Assembly: GCA_003517945.1 (NCBI GenBank)
Contig: DOZP01000114.1
Location: forward strand, 1-9,519
Direction of reading: 5' to 3'
Source of the DNA: Porphyromonadaceae bacterium
GTDB taxonomy: Bacteria; Bacteroidota; Bacteroidia; Bacteroidales; Tannerellaceae
DNA: 9,519 nucleotides
The notes below the pieces were generated by a model. The model saw only the letters and a program-made list of their open reading frames with translations, was not told where the DNA came from and made no database searches. Both the position numbers and the translations under genes were made by a program. Position 1 is the first letter of the stretch; every line of letters begins with the position of its first letter. Shown in pieces: positions 1 through 6,232 of the stretch.

Positions 1-72
1 GGTTATGAGCAGGCCGAATCTTTGCTATTACTCCACGGATCCGTCAAAAAGGCCATAGACAGCACGAAATAG
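1..72 (+). CDS. C-terminal end of a gene, probably N-acetylmuramic acid 6-phosphate etherase (partial)
   Basis: Frame 1 is open from the window edge to a TAG at 70-72 and gives 23 residues: GYEQAESLLLLHGS, then VKKAIDSTK. The pattern of an acidic/Ala helix, a short Leu run, a small-residue turn and a hydrophobic-basic-Ala-Ile end resembles the C-terminal tail of MurQ etherases, which cleave the lactyl ether of MurNAc-6-phosphate in cell-wall recycling. That assignment is from memory of the family and rests on very few residues, so no gene symbol is given. It is the left flank of the AT-rich ATPase/TOPRIM cassette and runs convergently towards folE. No convincing terminator follows it. Confidence 0.5.
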   Translation, partial: GYEQAESLLLLHGSVKKAIDSTK

Positions 73-337
73 ACAACCGGATGTAAAACAGGTTTGGATT
101 TTCAAAGAGCTTTTAAGAGAGAAATTACCCCTGTTAATCAAATATTTGCTAAATTTGTAGGTAAAAAGAGAATTTTCATGATATTATATGTTCTCTTATA
201 TTTATGTCTTTGAGATAATTTATTAGGCTAATGGAAGAGTTACAGGCAAAGGAAGTGCAGATGTCGCACGGTGATGTCGAAGAAAAGATATATTTTTGTG
301 GAAATTAAAGGAATAAGTAATTTAATAGATTAAATAA
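73..337. other. 265-bp AT-rich intergenic region upstream of the ATPase gene
   Basis: No gene is convincing here. A match to the Bacteroides -7 element (TATTTTTG, 291-298) lies 39 bases before the ATPase start codon, but no TTTG-type -33 box sits 19-21 bases upstream, so the promoter call is weak. A second TAnnTTTG match (TAAATTTG, 150-157) also lacks a -33 partner. A 7-bp inverted repeat (AAGAGAA 166-172 and TTCTCTT 191-197, 18-base loop) is too weak to call a terminator. A 25-codon frame (231-308) is discussed under findings. Confidence 0.5.
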
Positions 338-1402
338 ATGAAGATTAAAAACATAGAATTTCGGAATTATAAAAAATTTGTCGCTGAAAAGCGCATTTCT
401 TTTCTTAATTCAAATAATGAAATAAATGATTTAACCTTAATAGTAGGAAATAACGGAACGGGAAAGTCTTCGCTATTACAAGCAATTGTTGCAATGATTG
501 CGCCATTGACGCGCGATAGATTTAAAGCACCAGAAATTGAATGGAGTGGATTTGAGTATCGTTTTATACAGAGTGGACGGATGCCGTTGCATATTCAAGC
601 CCATGTTGAGTTCTCGGAAAGTGAGTTAGACGAGACTATTAGATATGCCCAAAAACTAAATGATCTTGGCGACAAATTAGGTATACCAAACAGAAACACG
701 GATGTTACTGTGACATTTGACTATGACAACCAAAAACCAATTGTTAAAGGAACAGGAGGAGGCAATTACTTCCAGTTTTTGGGCTATCAATATGCCAAAA
801 AACTAACTGCTTTTGAGGCTAATAAGACGAGTCTATTCGAAAAAGTCGGCAATATCTATTGGTATACAGAACAACGAACTTCATACAATGTAAATGATAT
901 CTTTGACAAAGAAATACCTCAGATAGATTCGATACGATCATTTTTATCAAGCGCTTACAGTTTTCATATAGCTTTAGCTGATAAAAAAAGAGTTTTGAAA
1001 GAAGGTGAGTTTGATTTTTATGAAAAATTGTCAGCGTTATATTCTGCTATTTTTATAGATAGGAAATTCGTTGGCTCTGCACCTCGGTTTGATATATTCG
1101 AAAAGAGTTCTGCACCCGATTTCTTCTTGACGGATGGACAAAATGAATATGAATTATCGGAAATGTCGGCAGGAGAAAGAGCGATTTTTCCCATTCTTAT
1201 GGATTTTGCAAGATATAATATAAATAATTCTATTGTCATTATTGACGAAGTAGAATTGCACTTGCATGCTCCGTTACAGCAAGCATTTATTAGAGCTTTG
1301 CCAAAATTAGGAAAGAATAATCAGTTTATATTAACAACCCATTCCGATAATGTCTCGGTGATGTTTGACGATTCTGAAAACCAAATAATTAGATTGAGAT
1401 AA
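338..1402 (+). CDS. ABC/AAA-type ATPase of a two-gene ATPase-TOPRIM module (AriA-like)
   Basis: This 354-residue protein has a complete ABC-class nucleotide-binding domain of the AAA_15/AAA_21 (SMC/RecF/OLD-like) kind. Seen in order: an N-terminal strand typical of the group (MKIKNIEFRNYKKF), Walker A GNNGTGKSS at residues 37-45, a probable Q-loop near 178-181 (TEQR), signature LSEMSAGE at 273-280, Walker B SIVIIDE at 298-304 with Asp303 and Glu304, and a switch histidine in TTHS (His335). The middle part (about 60-270) is divergent and probably forms the lid and dimer insertions. There is no fused nuclease domain; the TOPRIM activity is in the next gene, whose ATG overlaps this stop codon (TAATG). 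ATPases of this type act as sensors in defence systems such as PARIS (AriA), Septu, RloA and Gabija. The PARIS-like reading comes from the partner, not from this protein alone. The start at 338 is the first ATG after an in-frame TAA at 335-337. Codons are AT-rich compared with folE. No frame damage is seen. Confidence 0.85.
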   Translation: MKIKNIEFRNYKKFVAEKRISFLNSNNEINDLTLIVGNNGTGKSSLLQAIVAMIAPLTRDRFKAPEIEWSGFEYRFIQSGRMPLHIQAHVEFSESELDETIRYAQKLNDLGDKLGIPNRNTDVTVTFDYDNQKPIVKGTGGGNYFQFLGYQYAKKLTAFEANKTSLFEKVGNIYWYTEQRTSYNVNDIFDKEIPQIDSIRSFLSSAYSFHIALADKKRVLKEGEFDFYEKLSALYSAIFIDRKFVGSAPRFDIFEKSSAPDFFLTDGQNEYELSEMSAGERAIFPILMDFARYNINNSIVIIDEVELHLHAPLQQAFIRALPKLGKNNQFILTTHSDNVSVMFDDSENQIIRLR

Positions 1403-2211
1403 TGACTAAAATCATAACTATATATTGCGAAGGAAAAAGGTGAAGTCATGACTTCGATATCCTTGACAAAATAATGGGGGATATTGTAACTATAAAACCA
1501 ATTGGTGGAAAAAAAGGAGCAAATGCGATTATTGAATTTGTTGAAAAAGGAGTAACAGTTTCTGATTTTTATCTTTTTTTCAGAGATAGGGATTTTGATT
1601 GCGAAGTTCCGTTAGAAGAAGAACTTTATTTTGATGGCAATAAAACATACTATAGTTATCGCACAACTATTGAAAATTATTTGTTTGATACTTCATTGTT
1701 TCTCCAATTCGTAGAAAAAGAAAGAATGGAATTAAAATATGGTATCAGGAATGAGGAGGATGTCAAAGGGATTTTTATAGAAACTGCCAAAGACTTACGG
1801 TGCTATCAAGCTGTAAGGCACACACTTGGAGAATTACGTTTCTCAAATAGCTTTAACACAACTTGGGTTATTGATGGTAGCGGACATTTACCTCCCAAAT
1901 TAGACCTGAAACATTGTCAAACAAATGGCTGGAATTTGATTCAAAAGGCCGTTTCAAAAAATAACGAAAAATGGACAAAATCGAATTTCAACTCTAAATT
2001 GGATAAATATCTCGAATTGTTTGATGACAAGTTCTTTGCAGAATTAAAATTTTTGGTTTATTATCAAGGAAAAGATTTTGCCAAAGCACTTACGAATAAA
2101 CTATCTGACTTCCCATTAAAAAAATACTATAAATTTGCAAAAGAACATTTTGATTACAGGAAATTTGGCGATCTTGTAGAGTTAAAGAAAATTGTGGAAA
2201 AAGAAAAATAG
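1402..2211 (+). pseudogene. TOPRIM / DUF4435-like nuclease gene with an in-frame TGA (AriB-like)
   Basis: Read from the ATG that overlaps the ATPase stop, this frame is 269 codons long with one internal TGA at codon 14 (1441-1443). The first 13 residues, MTKIITIYCEGKR, carry the EGK motif with the TOPRIM glutamate (Glu10). After the TGA the same frame continues SHDFDILDKIM and later gives RDRDFD, with Asp62, Asp64 and Asp66 in full-frame numbering, the second TOPRIM metal motif. TTIENYL at 88-94 and a GKD at 223-225 fit DUF4435-type proteins, the family of the PARIS effector AriB. Family knowledge: AriB is a TOPRIM nuclease released by AriA that attacks tRNA. The only in-frame ATG after the TGA is at 1474; restarting there would give 245 residues with the Asp motif but without Glu10, so probably inactive. 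The rest of the frame is undamaged, which suggests a recent nonsense change, a sequencing error, or readthrough. Certainty is good for TOPRIM and moderate for DUF4435/AriB. Confidence 0.72.
1442..1455. repeat. Perfect 14-bp palindrome next to the internal TGA
   Basis: GAAGTCATGACTTC equals its own reverse complement and includes the last two bases of the in-frame TGA. As RNA it could form a 5-bp stem with a CAUG loop. Its coincidence with the premature stop is noted; no function is assigned. Confidence 0.6.
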
Positions 2212-2263
2212 CTTAATGCCCGGTTCTCAATAAGATTACAGTGTACACAAAATTACGTAGTCT

Positions 2264-2839
2264 TTATTTTTTAATCAGGTTCATAAATTCCTCCCTTGTT
2301 TTTGCTTGTTGAAAGGAACCGGTAAAATCGGATGTGGTGGTCAGGGAGTTTTGTTTTTGTACGCCGCGCATCTGCATGCACATGTGTTGCGCTTCGATGA
2401 CAACCATAACACCTAACGGGTTGAGGGTTTGCTGGATACTGTCTTTTATCTGAAGGGTCAGCCGTTCCTGTATCTGTAGCCGGCGCGCGAAAATATCCAC
2501 GACGCGCGGAATTTTACTAAGTCCGGTGATGTATTTGCGCGGTATGTATGCGACGTGTACTTTTCCGAAAAACGGTAGCATGTGATGTTCACAGAGTGAG
2601 AAAAAATCAATATCCTTAACGATCACCATCTGTTTGTAATCTTCTTCAAGGAACATGGCGGACTTTAGCACTTCTACCGGATCTTCATCGTATCCCTGCA
2701 ACATAAACTGCATTGCTTTTGCGACTCTTTCCGGAGATTTTACCAATCCTTCACGTTCCGGATTTTCCCCTAATAAACGAATGATTTCCCTATAGTGTTC
2801 GGATAGCGCCTGTGTGATTTCCGGAGACTTATGTTTCAT
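2264..2839 (-). CDS. folE: GTP cyclohydrolase I
   Basis: This cytosolic enzyme converts GTP to 7,8-dihydroneopterin triphosphate, the first step of tetrahydrofolate and other pterin synthesis. The 191-residue protein is of normal length for the bacterial type I enzyme. It has the zinc site: CEHH at residues 83-86 (Cys83 and His86) with the third ligand Cys154 in QHMCMQMRG. It also shows [10 protein letters not shown] (91-100), the GLSKIPRVV segment (106-114), [11 protein letters not shown] (121-131), and the C-terminal MRGVQKQNS...TTSDFTG region (157-174) that forms part of the active site. The ATG at 2839 gives a standard N-terminus. It lies 24 bp downstream of the SPOR gene on the same strand and is probably the last gene of that transcript. 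It converges on the TOPRIM gene, with only 52 bp between the two stops and no clear terminator hairpin between them. Confidence 0.97.
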   Translation of the reverse strand: MKHKSPEITQALSEHYREIIRLLGENPEREGLVKSPERVAKAMQFMLQGYDEDPVEVLKSAMFLEEDYKQMVIVKDIDFFSLCEHHMLPFFGKVHVAYIPRKYITGLSKIPRVVDIFARRLQIQERLTLQIKDSIQQTLNPLGVMVVIEAQHMCMQMRGVQKQNSLTTTSDFTGSFQQAKTREEFMNLIKK

Positions 2840-2863
2840 CTGCAGGATGTTTTTATTGTATGG

Positions 2864-3367
2864 CTAATCTAAGAGTAACCGGATTTTATCTTCAATGATA
2901 TAGGTTTCGTTTTTGGTCTGCGGAAAAATTTCACGCAGACTGCGGAGCATGTGGGATGCTTCTTCATACGACCGGTAGTCGCCCACATGAAGTTTCCAGA
3001 ATGGGGCATAGTATGTTACATATGTCCCGATATCAGGATATAATTCTTTTATTTTCTTTTGTTTATCTATAGCCTCTCCTTTGGATGTACGTTGATCATT
3101 TCCGGAATAAACCTGTATGCGGTAACCTTCTGTGATCAGATATGTTTTCCCGTTTATTACATCTATGTTTTCGCAGTCTATGCGTGTGCCTACAAGCTGT
3201 TTCAGCGATTCGGACTGATGTATGATGACGACTCCTGCTCCGGGCTTCGAAGATCTTTCCAATAAGTCGAAAATGGAGAAATACGGGGACTGGGCGCACA
3301 CGAATAGGTGATGTCCTGATAACATGAAAACAGACATAAAAAGAATGGAAAAGAACCGGTGTTTCAT
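2864..3367 (-). CDS. Secreted SPOR-domain protein
   Basis: The 167-residue protein starts with a signal peptide: MKHR, a hydrophobic core at about residues 5-23, and a likely signal peptidase I cut after VCA (residue 25). Cys24 is preceded by Val, so a lipoprotein site is unlikely. After a short linker, residues about 81-157 match the SPOR fold: the first strand YRIQVYSG (82-89), a helix with KKIKELYP (104-111), then VTYYAPFWKLHVGDYRSYEEA (117-137) and a final helix and strand ending in TYIIED. SPOR domains bind denuded glycan strands of peptidoglycan, often at division sites; a periplasmic wall-binding role is inferred. The gene lies 80 bp after tpiA and beyond a terminator hairpin, so its expression may be partly uncoupled from tpiA. 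It is 24 bp before folE. No catalytic domain is seen. Confidence 0.88.
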   Translation of the reverse strand: MKHRFFSILFMSVFMLSGHHLFVCAQSPYFSIFDLLERSSKPGAGVVIIHQSESLKQLVGTRIDCENIDVINGKTYLITEGYRIQVYSGNDQRTSKGEAIDKQKKIKELYPDIGTYVTYYAPFWKLHVGDYRSYEEASHMLRSLREIFPQTKNETYIIEDKIRLLLD

Positions 3368-3404
3368 AGACGTATAATTAAAATCCCCTGTTTATATATA
3401 AGAA

Positions 3405-3438
3405 AACCTTACCCTTATGTATGTCGAAGGGCAAGGTT
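3405..3438 (-). terminator. Hairpin terminator after tpiA
   Basis: On the minus strand, AACCTTGCCCTT pairs with AAGGGTAAGGTT: 12 base pairs, one a G-U wobble, with a 10-base loop, followed directly by a T-rich stretch (TTCTTATATATA). It begins 9 bases after the tpiA stop and precedes the SPOR start by about 37 bases. It should end most tpiA transcripts, or attenuate readthrough into the SPOR and folE genes. No consensus promoter was found between the hairpin and the SPOR start. Confidence 0.8.
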
Positions 3439-3447
3439 CTCCTGTTA

Positions 3448-4218
3448 TTATTTTTCAATACTTTCAATAGCTTCAATGATCGGCATGAATTTGTCAACGC
3501 CCAATGATGCGCCTCCTATCAGTCCGCCGTCTACGTCCGGATTGGCGAATAGTTCTTTTGCATTATCGGCATTACAGCTCCCGCCATAAAGTATGGAAGT
3601 ATCGTTCGCTATATTTTCACCGTATTTTCCGGCAATTGTCCGGCGTATATGAGCATGTATTTCCTGCGCCTGGGCTGCCGTAGCGGTTTTGCCGGTTCCG
3701 ATCGCCCAAACCGGTTCATAAGCCAGTACCAATTTCCCGAAATCTTCGGGTGATAGGTCGAAAAGTGAATTTTTTATTTGTTCGTCAACCACTTCAAAAT
3801 GTTTACCGGCTTCACGTTCTTCAAGTACTTCGCCGATACAAAAGATAGGAGTCAGATTGTTTGCCAGCGCTAACTTAACCTTTTCTTTTAATATCTCGGG
3901 TGTTTCATGATAATACGCACGGCGTTCGGAATGGCCTAATATAACATATTCGGCTCCTGTGGAAGCGACCATGGCGGCAGATACCTCACCGGTATACGCT
4001 CCTTTTTCTTTATCCGCACAGTTCTCGGCGGCTACACCTATTTTAGTTGTGTCAATTGTTCCGGCAATGCTTGCAAGATGTGTAAAGGGGATGCCGATAA
4101 CCACATCGCATTTTGTCGTTTTACCCATCAGGGCTTTGTTCAACCCTTCGGCAAGTGCGATTCCTTCCGTGAGGGTTGTGTTCATTTTCCAGTTTCCTGC
4201 TACAATATTTTTTCTCAT
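3448..4218 (-). CDS. tpiA: Triosephosphate isomerase
   Basis: This cytosolic TIM-barrel enzyme interconverts dihydroxyacetone phosphate and glyceraldehyde 3-phosphate in glycolysis and gluconeogenesis. The protein is 256 residues, the usual length. Catalytic residues are all present: Asn9 and Lys11 in GNWKMN, the electrophile His96 in LGHSERR (95-100), and the base Glu168 in [12 protein letters not shown] (166-177), which also carries the start of the mobile loop 6. The phosphate-binding YGGS (211-214) and GGLIGGASL (231-239) are intact. It starts 3 bp after the stop of the DoxX-like gene, so the two are very probably co-transcribed and perhaps translationally coupled. A terminator hairpin follows. 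No unusual features were seen. Confidence 0.98.
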   Translation of the reverse strand: MRKNIVAGNWKMNTTLTEGIALAEGLNKALMGKTTKCDVVIGIPFTHLASIAGTIDTTKIGVAAENCADKEKGAYTGEVSAAMVASTGAEYVILGHSERRAYYHETPEILKEKVKLALANNLTPIFCIGEVLEEREAGKHFEVVDEQIKNSLFDLSPEDFGKLVLAYEPVWAIGTGKTATAAQAQEIHAHIRRTIAGKYGENIANDTSILYGGSCNADNAKELFANPDVDGGLIGGASLGVDKFMPIIEAIESIEK

Positions 4219-4221
4219 TTC

Positions 4222-5511
4222 TTAAATATTTAAAAAGTTTTCAGTTGTTTTTTCCGGTTTTGTTTTTCTCCTGTTACGCAGGTAGTCATAGATCCAGACG
4301 AATAGCAAAGGTAATGTAAAGCAACATATTATCCATATCCACGGAGACATTTCTTTTTTCGGCTGCTTTTCCGGAACATAAAGAAGTTTGTCCATTACGG
4401 CGCTTACCTGATCTTCGGACGGAATGTCGTTGTAGTGCCATTTCCGGAGAATCGTACCGGATTTCAATAAGACAAGTCCCGGATTAGCGCGAACGATTGT
4501 TTTCAGCGTGACGTCGTCTGCTGTTAAAAACGGATATTCAGCTCCGGTATTGTTTATCCAGGCATTTATTTCTTCGCCGGTAGAGCTTGTGACACCGTAA
4601 AAATCAATATGGCGCTCCCGGGCATAATCATAGATATTATTGATTTCATCCGTTTTTTTATCGCTGGCCTTTTCGGTTTTATGGGCTATCAGCAGAAATA
4701 CTCCGTTTTCGGCTGATAGTATTTCTTCTGCGATGTTATCCTCCATGTTGTTATACAATTCAAAGGAAGTAACAGGGGGTACGTATCCTTCTTTGATCAG
4801 TTCTGCTTCCACAAATGTCCAGGTAGAATCTCCCGCCGGAGCGGTTTCGGAAGTGAAGGCTTTCTTTTCACCGTTTTTCTTATAAATGAACCGGTATTCG
4901 TCCTGTGGCGCATCCGCAGGAAAAGACATGAGTCCGGGGATGTTAGCGCCTATTTTGTAAGGGCGGAAATCTATAATGGGAAGATGGCTGTAGTTATACC
5001 AGGAAAACCACATCGGGAAAGCATAGGCAAAAAGAACGATAAACCAGTAAACTTTGTACGTATATACCGGAGTCATTCGTTTGTGGTATAGATAAGTTAT
5101 GACAGATGCCGGAAGAAGGATCAGAAAATTCTTGAAAAAAGTTTGCCAGTTTGTAAGAATAATGGCTTCGCCGAAGCATCCGCAATCATGTACGGGATTG
5201 AAAACGGCAAGATATAATGTAAGTAAAGTCATGAAAACCATGAATGCGAGCATACACATTGTTGTCAATCTGCGATAGACCGCCATCAGTATGCATAAAC
5301 CCAGCATAAATTCGATAGCGGACAGGTTGAAAGAAACAAACGGGGCTATCGGATTAAACGCAGAAAGGCCGAAAGCTCCAAAATAATCTTCTATTTTGAT
5401 AGCGCCCCCTACCGGATCAATACATTTTACCGCTCCGGAGAAAATAAAGGTGGCTCCAAGTATAATGCGGCAAATTCCGGCAATAATTTTTCGGTAGTCT
5501 GTCGTTTTCAT
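4222..5511 (-). CDS. DoxX/MauE-like membrane protein with thioredoxin-like domain (BT_3928-type)
   Basis: The 429-residue protein has two parts. The N-terminal ~175 residues hold several membrane segments (about 9-27, 58-78, 83-103, 125-141 and 153-171) and resemble the DoxX/MauE family. They include ATFIFSGAVKCIDPVGG (20-36) and the Cys-rich HDCGCFGE (108-115). Residues about 255-380 look like a thioredoxin fold: VFLLIAHK (271-278), a helix, IDFYGVTSS (302-310), YPFLTADD (326-333) and the strand PGLVLLKSGTILRKW (344-358). There is no CxxC in that part, so it is unlikely to be a redox-active thioredoxin. A final membrane segment lies at about 391-411, followed by a basic tail. This architecture is common next to tpiA in Bacteroidetes, where I recall it as the BT_3928 family. 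MauE-like proteins are linked to disulphide or quinone chemistry, but the substrate here is unknown. Spacing is 6 bp from the upstream DUF1599-like gene and 3 bp to tpiA. Confidence 0.82.
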   Translation of the reverse strand: MKTTDYRKIIAGICRIILGATFIFSGAVKCIDPVGGAIKIEDYFGAFGLSAFNPIAPFVSFNLSAIEFMLGLCILMAVYRRLTTMCMLAFMVFMTLLTLYLAVFNPVHDCGCFGEAIILTNWQTFFKNFLILLPASVITYLYHKRMTPVYTYKVYWFIVLFAYAFPMWFSWYNYSHLPIIDFRPYKIGANIPGLMSFPADAPQDEYRFIYKKNGEKKAFTSETAPAGDSTWTFVEAELIKEGYVPPVTSFELYNNMEDNIAEEILSAENGVFLLIAHKTEKASDKKTDEINNIYDYARERHIDFYGVTSSTGEEINAWINNTGAEYPFLTADDVTLKTIVRANPGLVLLKSGTILRKWHYNDIPSEDQVSAVMDKLLYVPEKQPKKEMSPWIWIICCFTLPLLFVWIYDYLRNRRKTKPEKTTENFLNI

Positions 5512-5517
5512 ATAAAT

Positions 5518-6081
5518 TTACCGGGTATCCGGCATGTGTTCCTGTTCATAAACCAGCTTGATCAGCCCGAATAGTGCATAATTGATGATATCTTTGTAGT
5601 TGGCGTCGATACCTTCGGAAATGTTGACTTTTCCTTCATTGTTTTCGATTTCCTTTACGCGATTCAGCTTTGTCAGTATCAGATCCGTATAAGAGCTTAT
5701 CCGCATCAGTCGCCATGCTTCATCATAATCATGGTTTTTTGCATACATAAGCTCTTTTGTTTCAGTCATGTATTGATCGTACAACCGGAGTGCTTCGGCA
5801 GATGTCATATCCGTATTATCGGAATAGCCAAGATACAACTGAATCAGTCCGATGATGCCGTAGTTAACAATACCGGTAAATTCGGGCTTTATCCCTTCGT
5901 TTATCCTGCTTTTCTTTTTTATTTCAAGGCTTCTTATGCGTTTAGCCTTTATAAGTATCTGGTCTGTAATGGATTCCGGACGCATGATACGCCATGAAAG
6001 GCCATAGTCTTCCAATTTTTTCTCATAGATTTCACGACAAAGCCTGATTACTTCTTCAAATTGTTCTTTCGTATCTGCCAT
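5518..6081 (-). CDS. DUF1599-like protein with two tandem copies of the domain
   Basis: The 187-residue soluble protein consists of two similar halves (about 8-84 and 100-177). The repeat is clear by eye: DYGLSWRIMRPESITDQIL (25-43) aligns with DYDEAWRLMRISSYTDLIL (118-136), and each half goes on with a K-x-x-R segment, an N- or S-EGI motif (INEGI 60-64, ISEGI 154-158) and an I(V/I)NY(G/A) helix (71-75, 165-169). This matches the duplicated DUF1599 layout seen in Bacteroidetes. The biochemical function is not known to me; the all-helical character and conserved acidic and Arg residues would allow a nucleotide-related role, which is speculation. It is the first gene of the minus-strand run leading into the DoxX-like gene and tpiA, with the promoter at 6103-6135. 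The ATG at 6081 is about 22 bases downstream of the -7 box, leaving a very short leader. Confidence 0.8.
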   Translation of the reverse strand: MADTKEQFEEVIRLCREIYEKKLEDYGLSWRIMRPESITDQILIKAKRIRSLEIKKKSRINEGIKPEFTGIVNYGIIGLIQLYLGYSDNTDMTSAEALRLYDQYMTETKELMYAKNHDYDEAWRLMRISSYTDLILTKLNRVKEIENNEGKVNISEGIDANYKDIINYALFGLIKLVYEQEHMPDTR

Positions 6082-6095
6082 GATTTTTTGTTATA

Positions 6096-6120
6096 TGATT
6101 TGCAAAGATAGTGCAAATCA
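6096..6120. promoter_or_regulatory. Inverted repeat around the -7 box, possible operator
   Basis: TGATTTGCA (6096-6104) and TGCAAATCA (6112-6120) are perfect 9-bp arms with a 7-base spacer that holds most of the -7 element of the DUF1599-doxX-tpiA promoter. The size and symmetry fit a site for a dimeric DNA-binding protein. The right arm overlaps the edge of the 52-bp palindrome. No regulator can be named. Confidence 0.6.
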
Positions 6121-6135
6121 GATGTAATGTCAAAA
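6103..6135 (-). promoter_or_regulatory. Bacteroides-type promoter of the DUF1599-doxX-tpiA operon
   Basis: On the minus strand, TTTTG (plus positions 6131-6135) is followed after exactly 20 bases by TATCTTTG (6103-6110), a full match to the Bacteroidetes sigma-ABfr form (TTTG, 19-21 bases, TAnnTTTG). The start codon at 6081 lies 22 bases beyond. The -33 box is inside the 52-bp palindrome and the -7 box is inside the smaller inverted repeat. Confidence 0.75.
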
Positions 6136-6168
6136 GAAAATGCATTTTCTTTTGACATTACATCTGAT
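6117..6168. repeat. Perfect 52-bp palindrome without spacer
   Basis: The 26 bases at 6117-6142 (starting ATCAGATGTAATGTC) are the exact reverse complement of 6143-6168 (ending GACATTACATCTGAT), with ATGCAT at the centre. It lies between the M23 peptidase gene (stop at 6233) and the DUF1599-like gene, and contains the -33 box of the latter's promoter. As RNA it would form a stem of about 24 bp. Neither side carries a U-tract (TTGCAC on the minus strand, GCCCCTTG on the plus strand), so it is not a classical intrinsic terminator, though it may still halt M23 transcripts. A plus-strand frame at 6127-6330 runs through it and is not considered a gene. Confidence 0.9.
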
Positions 6169-6232
6169 GCCCCTTGTCTTCAATTTGCAATTAAAGACAG
6201 CGTTTATTCTAAAATCATGGAAAAATATCAAT

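Noticed and set aside
39..48. Palindrome ACGGATCCGT near the window start
   Set aside because: It lies in the coding end of the murQ-like gene and is short enough to occur by chance.
1441..1443. Alternative genetic code reading TGA as an amino acid
   Set aside because: The other genes in the window show no in-frame TGA and are typical of Bacteroidales using the standard bacterial code.
1441..1485. Selenocysteine insertion at the internal TGA
   Set aside because: No convincing SECIS element is visible, TOPRIM nucleases do not use selenocysteine at this place as far as I know, and the selenocysteine genes cannot be checked here.
2240..2263. Terminator between folE and the TOPRIM gene based on GTGTACAC
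   Set aside because: It is only an 8-bp palindrome with no loop or stable stem and no T-run placed correctly for either strand.
3959..4225. Plus-strand open frame of 88 codons opposite the tpiA start
   Set aside because: It is antisense to a clear tpiA gene with all catalytic residues; its composition is that of a shadow frame.
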